This document shows, piece after piece, positions 50,187 through 59,240 of a DNA stretch of 64,000 nt. The position numbers were made by a program, and so were the translations under genes. Within the stretch, counting starts at the first letter, position 1, and every line of letters begins with the position of its first letter. The stretch covers positions 124,001-188,000 of the forward strand of contig JAEXRH010000002.1 in assembly GCA_023438065.1 (NCBI GenBank), in the 5' to 3' direction. The notes beneath the pieces were generated by a model that searched no databases, was not told the DNA's origin, and was given only the letters and a program-made list of their open reading frames with translations. Source of the stretch: Spirochaetota bacterium (GTDB lineage: Bacteria > Spirochaetota > Spirochaetia > Treponematales > Treponemataceae).

Positions 50187-52657
50187 CTAGCGACGCCGAA
50201 GGATTTCGCGCCGAGCTTTCCCGCTTCACGCCCGCCAATTTCGCGGAAAGCCTTCCCGAGCTCTCCGCGCTGCTTTCCGGCTTCAAAAAGGCCTCCGTGG
50301 AGATCGACGTCGAGCGGGCCCTGTGGTATACGCGCACCCTGAAAGCGCGCGCGCGCGCGGGCGAGTCGATGCAGGTCACGCGCGCGCGCTGCCTCAAGGC
50401 CTACCTCGAGCGTCGCACGGTTTCCTTCCCGGACGCGAACCCGCTCGCGGGCGGGAGCACCGCGAAACTCCTCGGCGCGCCCCTCTATCCCGAGTTTCTC
50501 ACCGGGATGGGCATATGGCCCGAACTCGACACGATCGGCGAGCGCGAGTTCAATCCGCAAAAGCTCGCGAAGAAGGACTCGGACCTTCTTAACCTCGAGA
50601 TCCTCCCGTACTGGATGGACCGGACGATACTCGAGCGCGTCAGAAAGGAGGACGAGGACGGGATCGACCTTCTCAACCGGATGGTCATCTACACGGTCTC
50701 GAAGGCCGCCGTGATCTCGCATACGACTCCGGCCTACCGACTCATCCTTGAAAAGGGCGCGTTCGCCATGATCGCCGAGGCGAGGGCCAGGTCGAAAGCG
50801 GCGAGGGACCCGAAGGAAGCCGATTTTCACCGGTCGGTCGCGATCGCCCTCGAGGGACTCGTCTCGTACGCGACGCGCCTCGCCCGCGCGGCGCGGAAAA
50901 AGGCCGCGCGCGCGCGCGATCCCGCGTCCCGCGCGCGATGGACCGCCATGGCCGAGACCGCGGGCCGCGTGCCCGCCTATCCCGCGCGGACCTTTCGCGA
51001 GGCGGTCAATTCCCTTTGGCTCGCGCACGCGGGCATTCTCGCGGAGAGCTCGAACATGGCGCTCAATCCCGGAAGGATCGATCAAATCCTCCTTCCGTAC
51101 TTCCTCGCCGACCGCGCCGCGGGCCGCCTTTCCGTCTCCGAGGCGCTCACCCTCGCGGGAAGCCTCTGGCTCAAGCTCGGCGACAACGTGAACCTCGTGC
51201 CCGAGGCGGCCGAACGGCTTTTCGGCGGCGCGGGCGCGGTTCCCGCGGTCACCCTCGGCGGAGTCGACTCCGGAGGCATGGACGCGGTGAACGACCTTTC
51301 CTGGCTCTTTCTCAAGGTTACCGAGCTCATGCCGATCCGCGACCCGAACGTGAACGCGCGCGTCCATCGCGAGGCGAACCCCCGCGCGTGGCGCGACGAG
51401 GTCGCACGCGTGATCCTCTCGACCCGGGCGATCCCGGCCGTCTACAACGACGAGGCGAACGTCCCGGCGCTCGTCGCGCAGGGGCAAAGCCTCGAGCACG
51501 CGCGCGACTACGCGATCGTCGGCTGCGTCGAGCTCGCGAGCTCAGGGCGCGACTTCTCGGCGAGCTCCTCCCTTTTCATCATGCTCTACACCGTCCTCTA
51601 CATGGCGCTTCACGACGGAAGGACCCCCGTGACCGGCGATCGCCGCGTCGGGCCCGCGACCGGGGAAGCGTCCGCGATCCGGGACATGGACGCGTTCTGG
51701 AGAGCCTTCGAGACCCAGCTCGAGTGGATGGCCGAGCGCACGACCGGGCTCAACAACCTCTTCGGGAAGAAGCATCAAGAATGGCTTTCGACCCCGCTCC
51801 TTTCCGCGCTTTTCGAGGGCACGGCCGAGCGGGGAAGGGACGTCGTCGACGGGGGCGCGGTCTACAACGCCTCCGGCGTGACGATCATCGGCTTCGCCGA
51901 CGTGGTCGACTCGATCAGCGCGATCGAGGACGTTTGCTTCAATCCCTCGAACCGCGCCGTACCGCTCGACCTCGCGTCCTTCGTCGCGAAGGTCGATTCC
52001 GACTGGAAGGGAGAGGAGCGGCTTCTCGGGTATTGCAGGAACTCCGCGCCCAAGTACGGCACGGCGGACCCGCGCGCTGACCGGAACGCCGCGCGCGTCG
52101 TCGAGCTCGTGCATCGCGCGTTCAACGGGCGGATGAACTATCGCGGCGGCAATTACCGCGTCGCGTACTGGACGATGACGAACCACGCGGGCTACGGCTC
52201 GGTGAGCCCCGCGACGCCGAACGGAAGGCGCGCGAAGGAGGTTTTCTCGAGCGGCATGACCCCGGTGAGCCAGATCGCCACCGACGCGGCGACCGAGCTC
52301 GGCGCGGTCGCCCGGCTCGCGGGCGACAAAATCCCCGGCGCGTACGCCCTCAACATGAAGTTCTCCCCGGTCGAGCCGTCTATCGAGATGGCCGGGCGAC
52401 TCGCCTCGACCGTCGATACCTATTTCGCCAAGGGCGGTCAGCAGTGCCAGTTCAACTTCCACGACTACCGGACCCTCAAGGCGATCAAGGACGATCCCTC
52501 GCGGCATGACGACGTGCTCGTGCGCGTCTCGGGTTATTCGGCCTGGTTCAAGGCGCTCAACGAGCATATGAAGGACGAGCTTATCAGGCGAAGCCAATAC
52601 GATCTGTCGAGCGGGGTTCTCGTGCCCCTCGCCCGCGACGAAGGGGGTGACCGATGA
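50183..52657 (+). CDS. glycyl radical enzyme, eliminase-type (C-x-E)
   Basis: An 824-residue glycyl radical enzyme of the pyruvate formate-lyase superfamily. The glycyl motif VRVSGYSAWF carries the radical Gly784, 40 residues from the C-terminus as expected. The thiyl Cys448 lies in IVGCVELAS; Glu450 two residues on is the general-base position of the dehydratase/C-N-lyase subgroup (glycerol and propanediol dehydratase, choline TMA-lyase, HypD), whereas pyruvate formate-lyase has adjacent Cys residues. I therefore infer a radical elimination, not a formate-lyase. The residues after the Cys-Glu differ from the GCVEP of those enzymes, so the substrate is not one I can name. Overlaps both neighbours by ATGA. 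Confidence 0.92.
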   Translation: MTSDAEGFRAELSRFTPANFAESLPELSALLSGFKKASVEIDVERALWYTRTLKARARAGESMQVTRARCLKAYLERRTVSFPDANPLAGGSTAKLLGAPLYPEFLTGMGIWPELDTIGEREFNPQKLAKKDSDLLNLEILPYWMDRTILERVRKEDEDGIDLLNRMVIYTVSKAAVISHTTPAYRLILEKGAFAMIAEARARSKAARDPKEADFHRSVAIALEGLVSYATRLARAARKKAARARDPASRARWTAMAETAGRVPAYPARTFREAVNSLWLAHAGILAESSNMALNPGRIDQILLPYFLADRAAGRLSVSEALTLAGSLWLKLGDNVNLVPEAAERLFGGAGAVPAVTLGGVDSGGMDAVNDLSWLFLKVTELMPIRDPNVNARVHREANPRAWRDEVARVILSTRAIPAVYNDEANVPALVAQGQSLEHARDYAIVGCVELASSGRDFSASSSLFIMLYTVLYMALHDGRTPVTGDRRVGPATGEASAIRDMDAFWRAFETQLEWMAERTTGLNNLFGKKHQEWLSTPLLSALFEGTAERGRDVVDGGAVYNASGVTIIGFADVVDSISAIEDVCFNPSNRAVPLDLASFVAKVDSDWKGEERLLGYCRNSAPKYGTADPRADRNAARVVELVHRAFNGRMNYRGGNYRVAYWTMTNHAGYGSVSPATPNGRRAKEVFSSGMTPVSQIATDAATELGAVARLAGDKIPGAYALNMKFSPVEPSIEMAGRLASTVDTYFAKGGQQCQFNFHDYRTLKAIKDDPSRHDDVLVRVSGYSAWFKALNEHMKDELIRRSQYDLSSGVLVPLARDEGGDR

Positions 52658-53142
52658 GGGTTTCCGTCTCCCCGAGATACCGGCTCAGCTGGTTCTCCCC
52701 GAAACGGCGGTTCGCCGATCTCGATTCCCGATGGGGCGAGGAGCTCGAGGGCGAGGTCATGAACGGCTTCTTCTCGCTTCTCCTCGAGGCCCTGGGTCTG
52801 CTCATGGTTTTCGCGCCGTTCTGGCGTAAGAGCGTGAAGGGTTTTCGGGGACGGTACCAGTTCATGAGCGAGGACGGCGACATCCATACCTCGGTCGTTT
52901 TCGCGCGGTCGCGTCTTTTCGGGACGCGGATGCGCGTCGAGGACGGCTCGATCGAGAATCCCGACGTCACGCTCAGGTTCAGGAACGGCCAGGCGCTGTA
53001 CTCGTTTCTTCTCTCGGGCGGAAGCGACATCTTCTCGGCGATCCTCGACAACAAGCTCTCGTTCAGCGGGAACATCAACTATCTGCTGAAGTTCGCGTAC
53101 CTCTCGCAGCATGTGCTCCACATCTTCGAGCGCGAGGACTGA
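52654..53142 (+). CDS. SCP2-like lipid-binding protein of the GRE operon
   Basis: A 162-residue protein whose C-terminal 100 residues resemble a sterol carrier protein 2 domain: GRYQFMSEDGDIHTSVVF, VTLRFRNGQALYSFLLSGGSD and the final helix NINYLLKFAYLSQHVL. SCP2-like domains bind long-chain or polycyclic hydrophobic molecules. It has no signal peptide. It overlaps the enzyme gene by ATGA and the activase gene by 32 bases. Its presence inside a glycyl radical operon suggests a lipidic substrate or product; the family assignment is by pattern and is moderate. Confidence 0.6.
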   Translation: MRVSVSPRYRLSWFSPKRRFADLDSRWGEELEGEVMNGFFSLLLEALGLLMVFAPFWRKSVKGFRGRYQFMSEDGDIHTSVVFARSRLFGTRMRVEDGSIENPDVTLRFRNGQALYSFLLSGGSDIFSAILDNKLSFSGNINYLLKFAYLSQHVLHIFERED

Positions 53143-53980
53143 CCCGATCGAGTCTCCCGTCGTCCTCGGCGTCGCGTGCCCGAGCTTCGTCGACGGCCCG
53201 GGCGTGCGATCGCTCGTGACCCTCTCGGGGTGCCCGCTCGACTGCCGCTGGTGCCAGCATCCGGCAGCGAGGAAGGTCTCGCCCGATCCCGTCTTCGATC
53301 CCGCGCGCTGCCTCTCGTGCGGTTCGTGCGCGCGCGGGGATGAATGCCTTTCGCGCGCGCGTCGCCCCGCGGGCGAGTCGTTCGCCGCGGAAACCCTCGC
53401 GGAGCGGATCCTCCGGGACCGCGACTGGTGGGAGGATCGTGGTCGCGGGCAGGGAGGCGTCACCGTCACCGGGGGCGAGCCCCTTCTTCACGCGTCCTTT
53501 CTTTCGCGCCTTTGCCGGCTCCTTCGGGCCGAGGGGGTTCATATCGCCCTCGAAACCTCGCTCGCGCTCGCCGTTCCCGCGTCGGCGGATCTTCCCGAGG
53601 GTATCCGATCCCTCGCCGCTGCCGTCGACCTTTGGCTCGTCGACCTCAAGCATCCCGATCCCGCCATGTACGAACGATTCGTCGGCGTATCCGCCCGGGT
53701 ACGGGACGCGAACCTCGACGAGCTCGCTTCCCTCGGCGCGGCGGTCGCCCCGCGGGTGGTGCTCGTGCCCGGCGTGATCGATACCGACGACGCGATCGAT
53801 CGTCTCGCGGCGTTTTGCGCGCGACGCGATTTCCCGTCGATCGAGTTCGTCCCGTATAACCCGCCGCCCGACGCCGTCGGCCTCGACCTTCCCGCCGAGG
53901 GACTTTCCCCGGAAGGACAAACGCGCGCGATCTCGCGATTTACGGACGCGCTCGCGGGCTTCACTCGATCATCCCGATAA
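53111..53980 (+). CDS. glycyl radical enzyme activating enzyme
   Basis: A 289-residue radical-SAM activase: SGCPLDCRWCQHP gives the CX3CX2C cluster, VTVTGGEPLLH the GGEP SAM motif, and ARCLSCGSCARGDEC an N-proximal Cys-rich insert that is a partial ferredoxin domain. It abstracts H from the Gly of its partner to form the radical. The only usable start is ATG 53111, inside the previous gene. It is the last gene of the operon and overlaps the convergent alkaline phosphatase gene by 20 bases. Confidence 0.92.
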   Translation: MCSTSSSARTDPIESPVVLGVACPSFVDGPGVRSLVTLSGCPLDCRWCQHPAARKVSPDPVFDPARCLSCGSCARGDECLSRARRPAGESFAAETLAERILRDRDWWEDRGRGQGGVTVTGGEPLLHASFLSRLCRLLRAEGVHIALETSLALAVPASADLPEGIRSLAAAVDLWLVDLKHPDPAMYERFVGVSARVRDANLDELASLGAAVAPRVVLVPGVIDTDDAIDRLAAFCARRDFPSIEFVPYNPPPDAVGLDLPAEGLSPEGQTRAISRFTDALAGFTRSSR

Positions 53981-55415
53981 GCCTCGTCCCGATCGCGGCG
54001 TTGTCGACGTACCATCCGCGCCGCGAATCGAATCCCGATATGTCGTTCGCGAAATGGCGCGCGTTCGGTCCCCGGGCGAAAAAGGGGACGAGCGAATTCG
54101 TGTGGCCCGTGCTGTTCCACTGGAGACCCGGCATCGCGCCCGTTCCCCCGTTGACGACGGCGAAAAAACCCGACGGACCGGAGCCGGGGCCGAGAAGGTA
54201 TCCCGACTCGTGATCGGCCGTGACGACGACGAGGGTGTCGTCCGCGCGCCCCGCGGCCTCGAGCCAGTCAAGCGTCGCCTCGACCGTTCGCTCGAACGCG
54301 GTCGTTTCCTCGATCATCCTTCCCGAGAGGTTCGAGTGATTTGCCCAGTCGATCGCTCCTCCCTCGACGACGAGGAAAAAGGAGTCACCCCCGCGCGAGA
54401 GGAGATTGAGGGCCGATACCGTCATCTCGGCGAGCGACGGGACCGCGTCCGAGAAGGGAACGGAGAACGCGTCGGCGGCCGAATCGCCCGCCCGCCGTTC
54501 CTGAAGCGTGTCGTGCGTTGCGGGAACGGCGATGACGTGGGAAAACGCGCTCGAGCGTGCGAGGGCCTCGATCGACGACGCGTCGCGCACGAGAACCCAG
54601 GGGTCGCCGTCCCCGTCGCTATCGCGGTCGTTCGCCGCCGTTCCCGAAAGCAGGGCCGTCCAGACGCTCTCGGGTATCCAGTCATACCGGAACGCTCCGG
54701 ACAGGCGATTGCCGTCATTGTCCGTCTCGGGGTCGCCGCATCCCATAAGGACGTCGAGGCCTGAGGCGAAGACCATCTGGGACGATATGGCGGCATAATC
54801 GGTTCGCGCGACGGTATGCGCCGCGAAGGCCGCGGGGGTCGCGTGCGAGAGGGGCACGGAGGTCACGATTCCGGTAAGCATCCCGACGCTTTCCGCGCGC
54901 TCGAGGACCGTCTCGAGGGATGCCCCGTGCGCGTCGGTCGCGATCCTCCCGTTTGCGGTTTTTCGCCCGGTCGCGAGCGCCGTCGCCGCGGCGGCCGAGT
55001 CCGTCGGGTTTACAGGCGGGTAGTAGAATTCGATCCACGCGCGTTCCGGATCGTAGGAGCCGCCCGCGGGGAAGGTCGTTACCGCGAGCGCGATGTGGAA
55101 TCGACCGAACGCCGGTGCGGGCGACGAGCCCCGGCCGTAAAACGTCGACGCCTTGAACTGGTTGAACCCGCCGCCGTCCGCGATGAGCAGTACTATCGCG
55201 GTCGGACGGGACATCGGCCCCGATACGGGCTCGGGTTTCGGCCCGGACCAGGGCGGCTCGGGGACGGACTCATAACGACCGTTACCCGACGCGTTGCATC
55301 CCGCGAGCGCAGCCAGGGCCGCGAGGACCGCGACGGCGGCGCTCGCGCGCTTGGCGGCGCGCCCGATTCGCGGCCTTTCGCTCATCGGTACCGAAGGACA
55401 CGGGGATTCTCTCAT
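53961..55415 (-). CDS. alkaline phosphatase, lipoprotein
   Basis: A 484-residue lipoprotein (lipobox ALAGCNAS) of the alkaline phosphatase superfamily. Active-site segments: VLLIADGGG (first metal Asp), TDSAAAATALATG (nucleophile Ser after TD), ADHESGYLL (metal DH) and GHTNSLVPFFARG (His metal ligand). It hydrolyses phosphate monoesters outside the cytoplasm. The ATG at 55415 lies six bases after a TATACT hexamer, so a leaderless start there is possible; ATG 55385 would give a more usual signal-peptide length. Both give the same lipobox. Confidence 0.93.
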   Translation of the reverse strand: MRESPCPSVPMSERPRIGRAAKRASAAVAVLAALAALAGCNASGNGRYESVPEPPWSGPKPEPVSGPMSRPTAIVLLIADGGGFNQFKASTFYGRGSSPAPAFGRFHIALAVTTFPAGGSYDPERAWIEFYYPPVNPTDSAAAATALATGRKTANGRIATDAHGASLETVLERAESVGMLTGIVTSVPLSHATPAAFAAHTVARTDYAAISSQMVFASGLDVLMGCGDPETDNDGNRLSGAFRYDWIPESVWTALLSGTAANDRDSDGDGDPWVLVRDASSIEALARSSAFSHVIAVPATHDTLQERRAGDSAADAFSVPFSDAVPSLAEMTVSALNLLSRGGDSFFLVVEGGAIDWANHSNLSGRMIEETTAFERTVEATLDWLEAAGRADDTLVVVTADHESGYLLGPGSGPSGFFAVVNGGTGAMPGLQWNSTGHTNSLVPFFARGPNARHFANDISGFDSRRGWYVDNAAIGTRLIGMIE

Positions 55416-55470
55416 GCCTTAAGTATACGCGATCGCGCGACGGCGCAGAACACTAACGCGATCGTTTGGG

Positions 55471-55507
55471 CAAAATAAAGCCCCCGTAAGGCGATGCCTT
55501 CGGGGGC
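55471..55507 (-). terminator. terminator of the deacetylase gene
   Basis: Minus strand: stem GCCCCCG / CGGGGGC with inner pairing AGGC / GCCT and a following TTTATTTTG tail. Confidence 0.85.
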
Positions 55508-55534
55508 CCTGCTCGATACCTTTCCGGTCGTCGC

Positions 55535-56257
55535 TCAGTTCGTCACGTATTTCCACATGCGCGGCGCTTTCGGGTCGGGCTTCACTCCCTTCCGCGCGAA
55601 AAGCTCGCTCAACGTCACGAACTCGTATCCCTGCATCTTGAGTTCCGGGATGAGGATGTCGAGCGCCTCGGGGGTGGGGTGAGGACTCGGCTGAACGTCG
55701 TGGAGAAGGATGATCGCGCCGTCCTGCATGCCCGAGATGACGTTGCTCGCGCGCTGCTTGGCGTCGGTGTTGCATCCCGCCCAATCGAAGCCGAGCACTC
55801 CCTCGCAGAAGGGAAGCCCGACGTTCTTGTACATGGCGGCGCTTACCGCGAGATTCGGCGGCCTGAAGAATTTCGGCTTCTCGCCCGTGTATTTCTTGAT
55901 CAGGACCGTGGTCTTTTTGATCGAGTCCTTGATCTGGGCGGGGGTCATTCCGTTCATGCTCGCGTAGCCGTACGAATGGTTTCCGATCTCGCATTTCATC
56001 GCGACCATGCGGTCGATGACCGGTTTCGTGTCGTCGTTGATGTTCTGTCCGACCAGCATGAAGGTCGCGACGACGCCGTATTTCTCGAGCTTGTCGAGCA
56101 CGAGCGGGGTCTTCTCGACGTTGGGGCCGTCGTCGAAGGTAAGCGCGCAGATCTTGTCGGGCTTCGGGTAATCGGCCCTGGTTTCGGCCGCGAGAGGCGC
56201 GATGAATGCCATAGTAAGTACCACCATCAGTAAAGCGGGAAGTATCGCTTTTTTCAT
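55535..56257 (-). CDS. exported polysaccharide deacetylase with a replaced metal His
   Basis: A 240-residue NodB-domain protein with a signal peptide (MKKAILPALLMVVLTMAF...LAAE). Motif 1 ALTFDDGPN (Asp42-Asp43), motif 3 FFRPPN and motif 5 IILLHDVQ are intact. Motif 2, usually HSYSH with two metal His, reads NHSYGYAS: His94 is kept but the second His is Tyr98. Metal binding may be altered or activity lost. The natural substrate would be N-acetylated wall or surface polysaccharide. AGGAGG precedes the ATG, and a TACAAT -10 lies upstream. Confidence 0.88.
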   Translation of the reverse strand: MKKAILPALLMVVLTMAFIAPLAAETRADYPKPDKICALTFDDGPNVEKTPLVLDKLEKYGVVATFMLVGQNINDDTKPVIDRMVAMKCEIGNHSYGYASMNGMTPAQIKDSIKKTTVLIKKYTGEKPKFFRPPNLAVSAAMYKNVGLPFCEGVLGFDWAGCNTDAKQRASNVISGMQDGAIILLHDVQPSPHPTPEALDILIPELKMQGYEFVTLSELFARKGVKPDPKAPRMWKYVTN

Positions 56258-56388
56258 TTCTTCCTCCTGCGTCTGGATTGTACGGGAGGGCCGTCGCGGG
56301 CGAAATCGGCGAAGTATCCCAAAATCGCATCGGGAGATACGCGGCCGGCGACTAGGTAAATTTCCCTGTCGCGCCGCCCGTTTCCTCG

Positions 56389-56417
56389 GTGACGAAACGC
56401 GTTTCTGGTCGTATACT
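56389..56417 (+). promoter_or_regulatory. promoter of the LacI-domain kinase operon
   Basis: GTGACG (56389-56394) and TATACT (56412-56417), spacing 17. The leader holds an eight-codon frame ATGCCTGGCGGTGAATTG.. (MPGGELR) whose TGA overlaps the kinase GTG. Confidence 0.65.
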
Positions 56418-56487
56418 AATCGTATCCCGCATTCGGCGCAAGGGCGTCCGGATCGGGAAATGTACCCATGCCTGGCGGTGAATTGCG

Positions 56488-58578
56488 GTGACCTTCGCGC
56501 TCATCCTGAAATACCTCGACGAAGAATACCAGACCTCGGTATGGAAGGGCGTCACCGACGCCGCTGCGCGAATCGGCGCCGATATCGTGTGCGTCCAGGG
56601 AGCCGCCTTCGAGCGTATCGCGCGGATCGGGCCGGGAGATTTCTCCCTCGCGCGAATCGCCCCGCTCGACGGGGCGATCGTCCTGTCTTCGCTCTTTACC
56701 GACCATCACGATCCCCACGTCCCGGACGCGATCGGCGCGTCGCTCGGCGGAATCCCGGTCGTCTCGGTCGGGGTCGCGCTCGAGGGCATTCCGTCCCTCG
56801 TCGTCGACGTGGAAGGCGCGCTCAGGGAGCTCGTGTCGCATCTCGTCGACGCCCACGGTTATCGTCGCGTCCTCTACGCCGGCGGTCCGGTCATGAACCG
56901 CGATAATGCCGCGCGGGAACGGGTCATTCGCGAAGAGCTCTCGAAGCCCGAGCGCGTCCGTATGGGCTGTTCCTTCGGCTCGGTCAACGGGGCGCTTTTC
57001 AGCGAGAATGAGGGAATGCGCATCGCCTCGGAACTCTCGCGCGAGTCTCCGGGAAATCCGCCCGACGCGATCGTCGCGGGCAGCGACGACATGGCCATGG
57101 GGATCCTCAAACGGCTCAGGCGGTCGGGGGATCCGGCCTGGAGAAACGTTCCCGTCACCGGGATAGACGACATCCCGCTCGCGGCGACCGGAACCTTCGC
57201 GCTCACGACGGTGTCCCAGCCGCTCGAAGAGCTCGGAAGGCGCGCCCTCGAGACCGTCGCGCGACTCGCCTCGGGCGAGCGCGTGCCTGCCCTCACCGAG
57301 ATTCAGGCTCGGCCCGTCCTCAGGAATTCCTGCGGATGCTCGGGATTCGCCCCGATTCCGTCAGTCAGGTCGGGGGATTCGGGCGCCTTTCGTGAGCAAC
57401 TTCTCTCCGAGCTCGGGCGTCTCGGGCAGGACCTCATGGCTTGCGAGGACTCAGGCTCGCTCGAGCGGCCGCTGAACGACTTCCTCGCCGCCGTCGGGGC
57501 CCGCTCGTTCAGCCTCGTGTCGTTCCCGTCGCCCGACGACAGGATACCCGTTTCGGGAACGCTCGCGTACGCCTATGGCGCCGAGTGGGGAGGGAAGGCA
57601 GGGGCGCGCGGAATGCCCGTCGCTCTCGCCGAGCACGTCGCTGCCGCGCTCTCCCGACCGGCGGAAGGACGCGAAAGCGGCAGGCACTCCCTCGTGCCGC
57701 TCCGGTCCGGATCCGAATGCCTTGGCCTCGCGCTCTACGAGACCCCGGAGGACGCGCATCCGTTCATGTGCGGGTGTTGCCTTTCGCTCGCGCACGCGCT
57801 CAAGCGGTTCGATTCCCTCGAGCGCGAGCGGACGCGCGCGAGGGATCTCGAGGCGGAGGTCGCGCGCAGGACCGCCCAGCTCGAGAACGAGTCGAGGCGG
57901 CGCATGCAGGTCGAGGAGGAGGTTTTGCGGATCAGCGACCTCGAGCGCCTCCGGTTCAGCGTCGACCTTCACGACGATATCTGCCAGCGCCTCGCCGCGA
58001 TGACGATGGTGTGCAAGAACTTCGCGGATCGTGATCCCGCGATGCGCATGCTTCTCGAGATGGCGACCGGCACGCTCCAGCGCACGCGGCGATACGCGCA
58101 CGACTCCTTTCCCTTCGAGCTTGACTCGATGGACCTCACCGAGTCGCTCCGCGACCTCTGCGCGGGCCTCGACGGGACGTCAGGTTGCGCGGTGGCCTTC
58201 GTCAGCGATCCCGGCATCGACGCGCGCCTATCCCGCGACCAGAAGCTCGACGCGCTCAGGATCGCCCGGGAAGCCGTGGGCAACGCGCTCGCGCACGCGC
58301 GTGCGTCGAGCTGCGCCGTTTCCCTTCGCGCCGAGGACGACGGGATCGTGCTTCGAGTCGCGGACGACGGCGAGGGAGATCCCGCGATAGCCGAAAGGTC
58401 CGCGGTGCCGCGCGACGCGGGGGATCCGGCGGCAGCGCCGAGGCGTCCCCGCGGGATCGGCATGAGGTCGATGGAATACCGCGCGCACCGGCTCGGCGCG
58501 ACGTTCGCCGTCGCGTCGTCGAAAGAGGGCGGTACGGCAATAGAGATACGCATTCCAGGCGGGGAGAGGAAGCAATGA
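56488..58578 (+). CDS. cytoplasmic LacI-type ligand-binding domain fused to a histidine kinase
   Basis: A 696-residue sensor kinase with no signal peptide or transmembrane helix. Residues 1-290 are a periplasmic-binding/LacI-type fold without a helix-turn-helix: VWKGVTDAAARIGADIVCVQGA, DAIVAGSDDMAMGILKRLR, VPVTGIDDIPLA and TTVSQPLEELGRRA are typical of LacI regulators. A GAF-like region follows (320-445), then a coiled coil and a HisKA_3/HATPase pair: FSVDLHDDICQRL with the phospho-His in LHDD, and VADDGEG for ATP binding. A sugar or nucleoside may be sensed in the cytoplasm. It is coupled by ATGA to its response regulator. Only GTG 56488 fits. Confidence 0.9.
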   Translation: MTFALILKYLDEEYQTSVWKGVTDAAARIGADIVCVQGAAFERIARIGPGDFSLARIAPLDGAIVLSSLFTDHHDPHVPDAIGASLGGIPVVSVGVALEGIPSLVVDVEGALRELVSHLVDAHGYRRVLYAGGPVMNRDNAARERVIREELSKPERVRMGCSFGSVNGALFSENEGMRIASELSRESPGNPPDAIVAGSDDMAMGILKRLRRSGDPAWRNVPVTGIDDIPLAATGTFALTTVSQPLEELGRRALETVARLASGERVPALTEIQARPVLRNSCGCSGFAPIPSVRSGDSGAFREQLLSELGRLGQDLMACEDSGSLERPLNDFLAAVGARSFSLVSFPSPDDRIPVSGTLAYAYGAEWGGKAGARGMPVALAEHVAAALSRPAEGRESGRHSLVPLRSGSECLGLALYETPEDAHPFMCGCCLSLAHALKRFDSLERERTRARDLEAEVARRTAQLENESRRRMQVEEEVLRISDLERLRFSVDLHDDICQRLAAMTMVCKNFADRDPAMRMLLEMATGTLQRTRRYAHDSFPFELDSMDLTESLRDLCAGLDGTSGCAVAFVSDPGIDARLSRDQKLDALRIAREAVGNALAHARASSCAVSLRAEDDGIVLRVADDGEGDPAIAERSAVPRDAGDPAAAPRRPRGIGMRSMEYRAHRLGATFAVASSKEGGTAIEIRIPGGERKQ

Positions 58579-59240
58579 TGAGAAAGCGGGTCGTCATCGT
58601 CGACGACCATTCGATGTTCATCCAGGGCCTTACGATGGTAATCGGCAACCGGGCCGGATTCGAGGTCGCGGGCCACGCGACGAACGCGCGCGAGGCGTTG
58701 GCGCTCGTCGCCCGCGAAAAGCCGGACCTCGCCCTCGTCGACCTCAATCTCGGCGAGGACGACGGTCTTGAGCTCATCGCGCGGCTGCGCGCGTTGCACC
58801 CGTGCACGCGAACCCTCGCGCTCTCCATGCGAAACGAGCGGTATTGGGCGGAACGCGCGCTCGCCTCGGGGGCGCGCGGATACGTCATGAAGGAAGAGGC
58901 CGCCTCGACGCTTCTCGAGGCGATGAACGCCGTTCTCGACGGCAGGGTGTGGCTGAGCGCGGCGGAGCAAAGCAGGATCATCGACGCGGCGTACTCCTCC
59001 CCGCGCGCCGACAGGCAGGGTATCAGGGCCGACATGGCGGAAGGGCTTACCACGAGGCAGCTTCAGGTTCTCAGGCTTCTCGGCAAGGGTCACGGCACCA
59101 TCGAGATCGCCGAGGAACTTTCCATAAGCCGCAAGACGGTCGAATCACACAAGGAACAGCTCAAGCTCCGGCTCAAGTGCGGCTCGTCGCAGGAGCTGCT
59201 CAGGCTCGCGATCGAGTGGGGCTCGCGTCTGGATTCGTGA
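58575..59240 (+). CDS. NarL/FixJ-family response regulator
   Basis: A 221-residue response regulator: receiver domain with VVIVDDHSMF and phospho-acceptor Asp in LALVDLNLGEDDG (about residue 57), and a LuxR-type helix-turn-helix LTTRQLQVLRLLGKGHGTIEIAEELSISRKTVESHK. It is the cognate partner of the LacI-domain kinase by gene overlap (ATGA). DNA targets are unknown. It overlaps the convergent peptidase gene by 41 bases. Confidence 0.95.
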   Translation: MMRKRVVIVDDHSMFIQGLTMVIGNRAGFEVAGHATNAREALALVAREKPDLALVDLNLGEDDGLELIARLRALHPCTRTLALSMRNERYWAERALASGARGYVMKEEAASTLLEAMNAVLDGRVWLSAAEQSRIIDAAYSSPRADRQGIRADMAEGLTTRQLQVLRLLGKGHGTIEIAEELSISRKTVESHKEQLKLRLKCGSSQELLRLAIEWGSRLDS

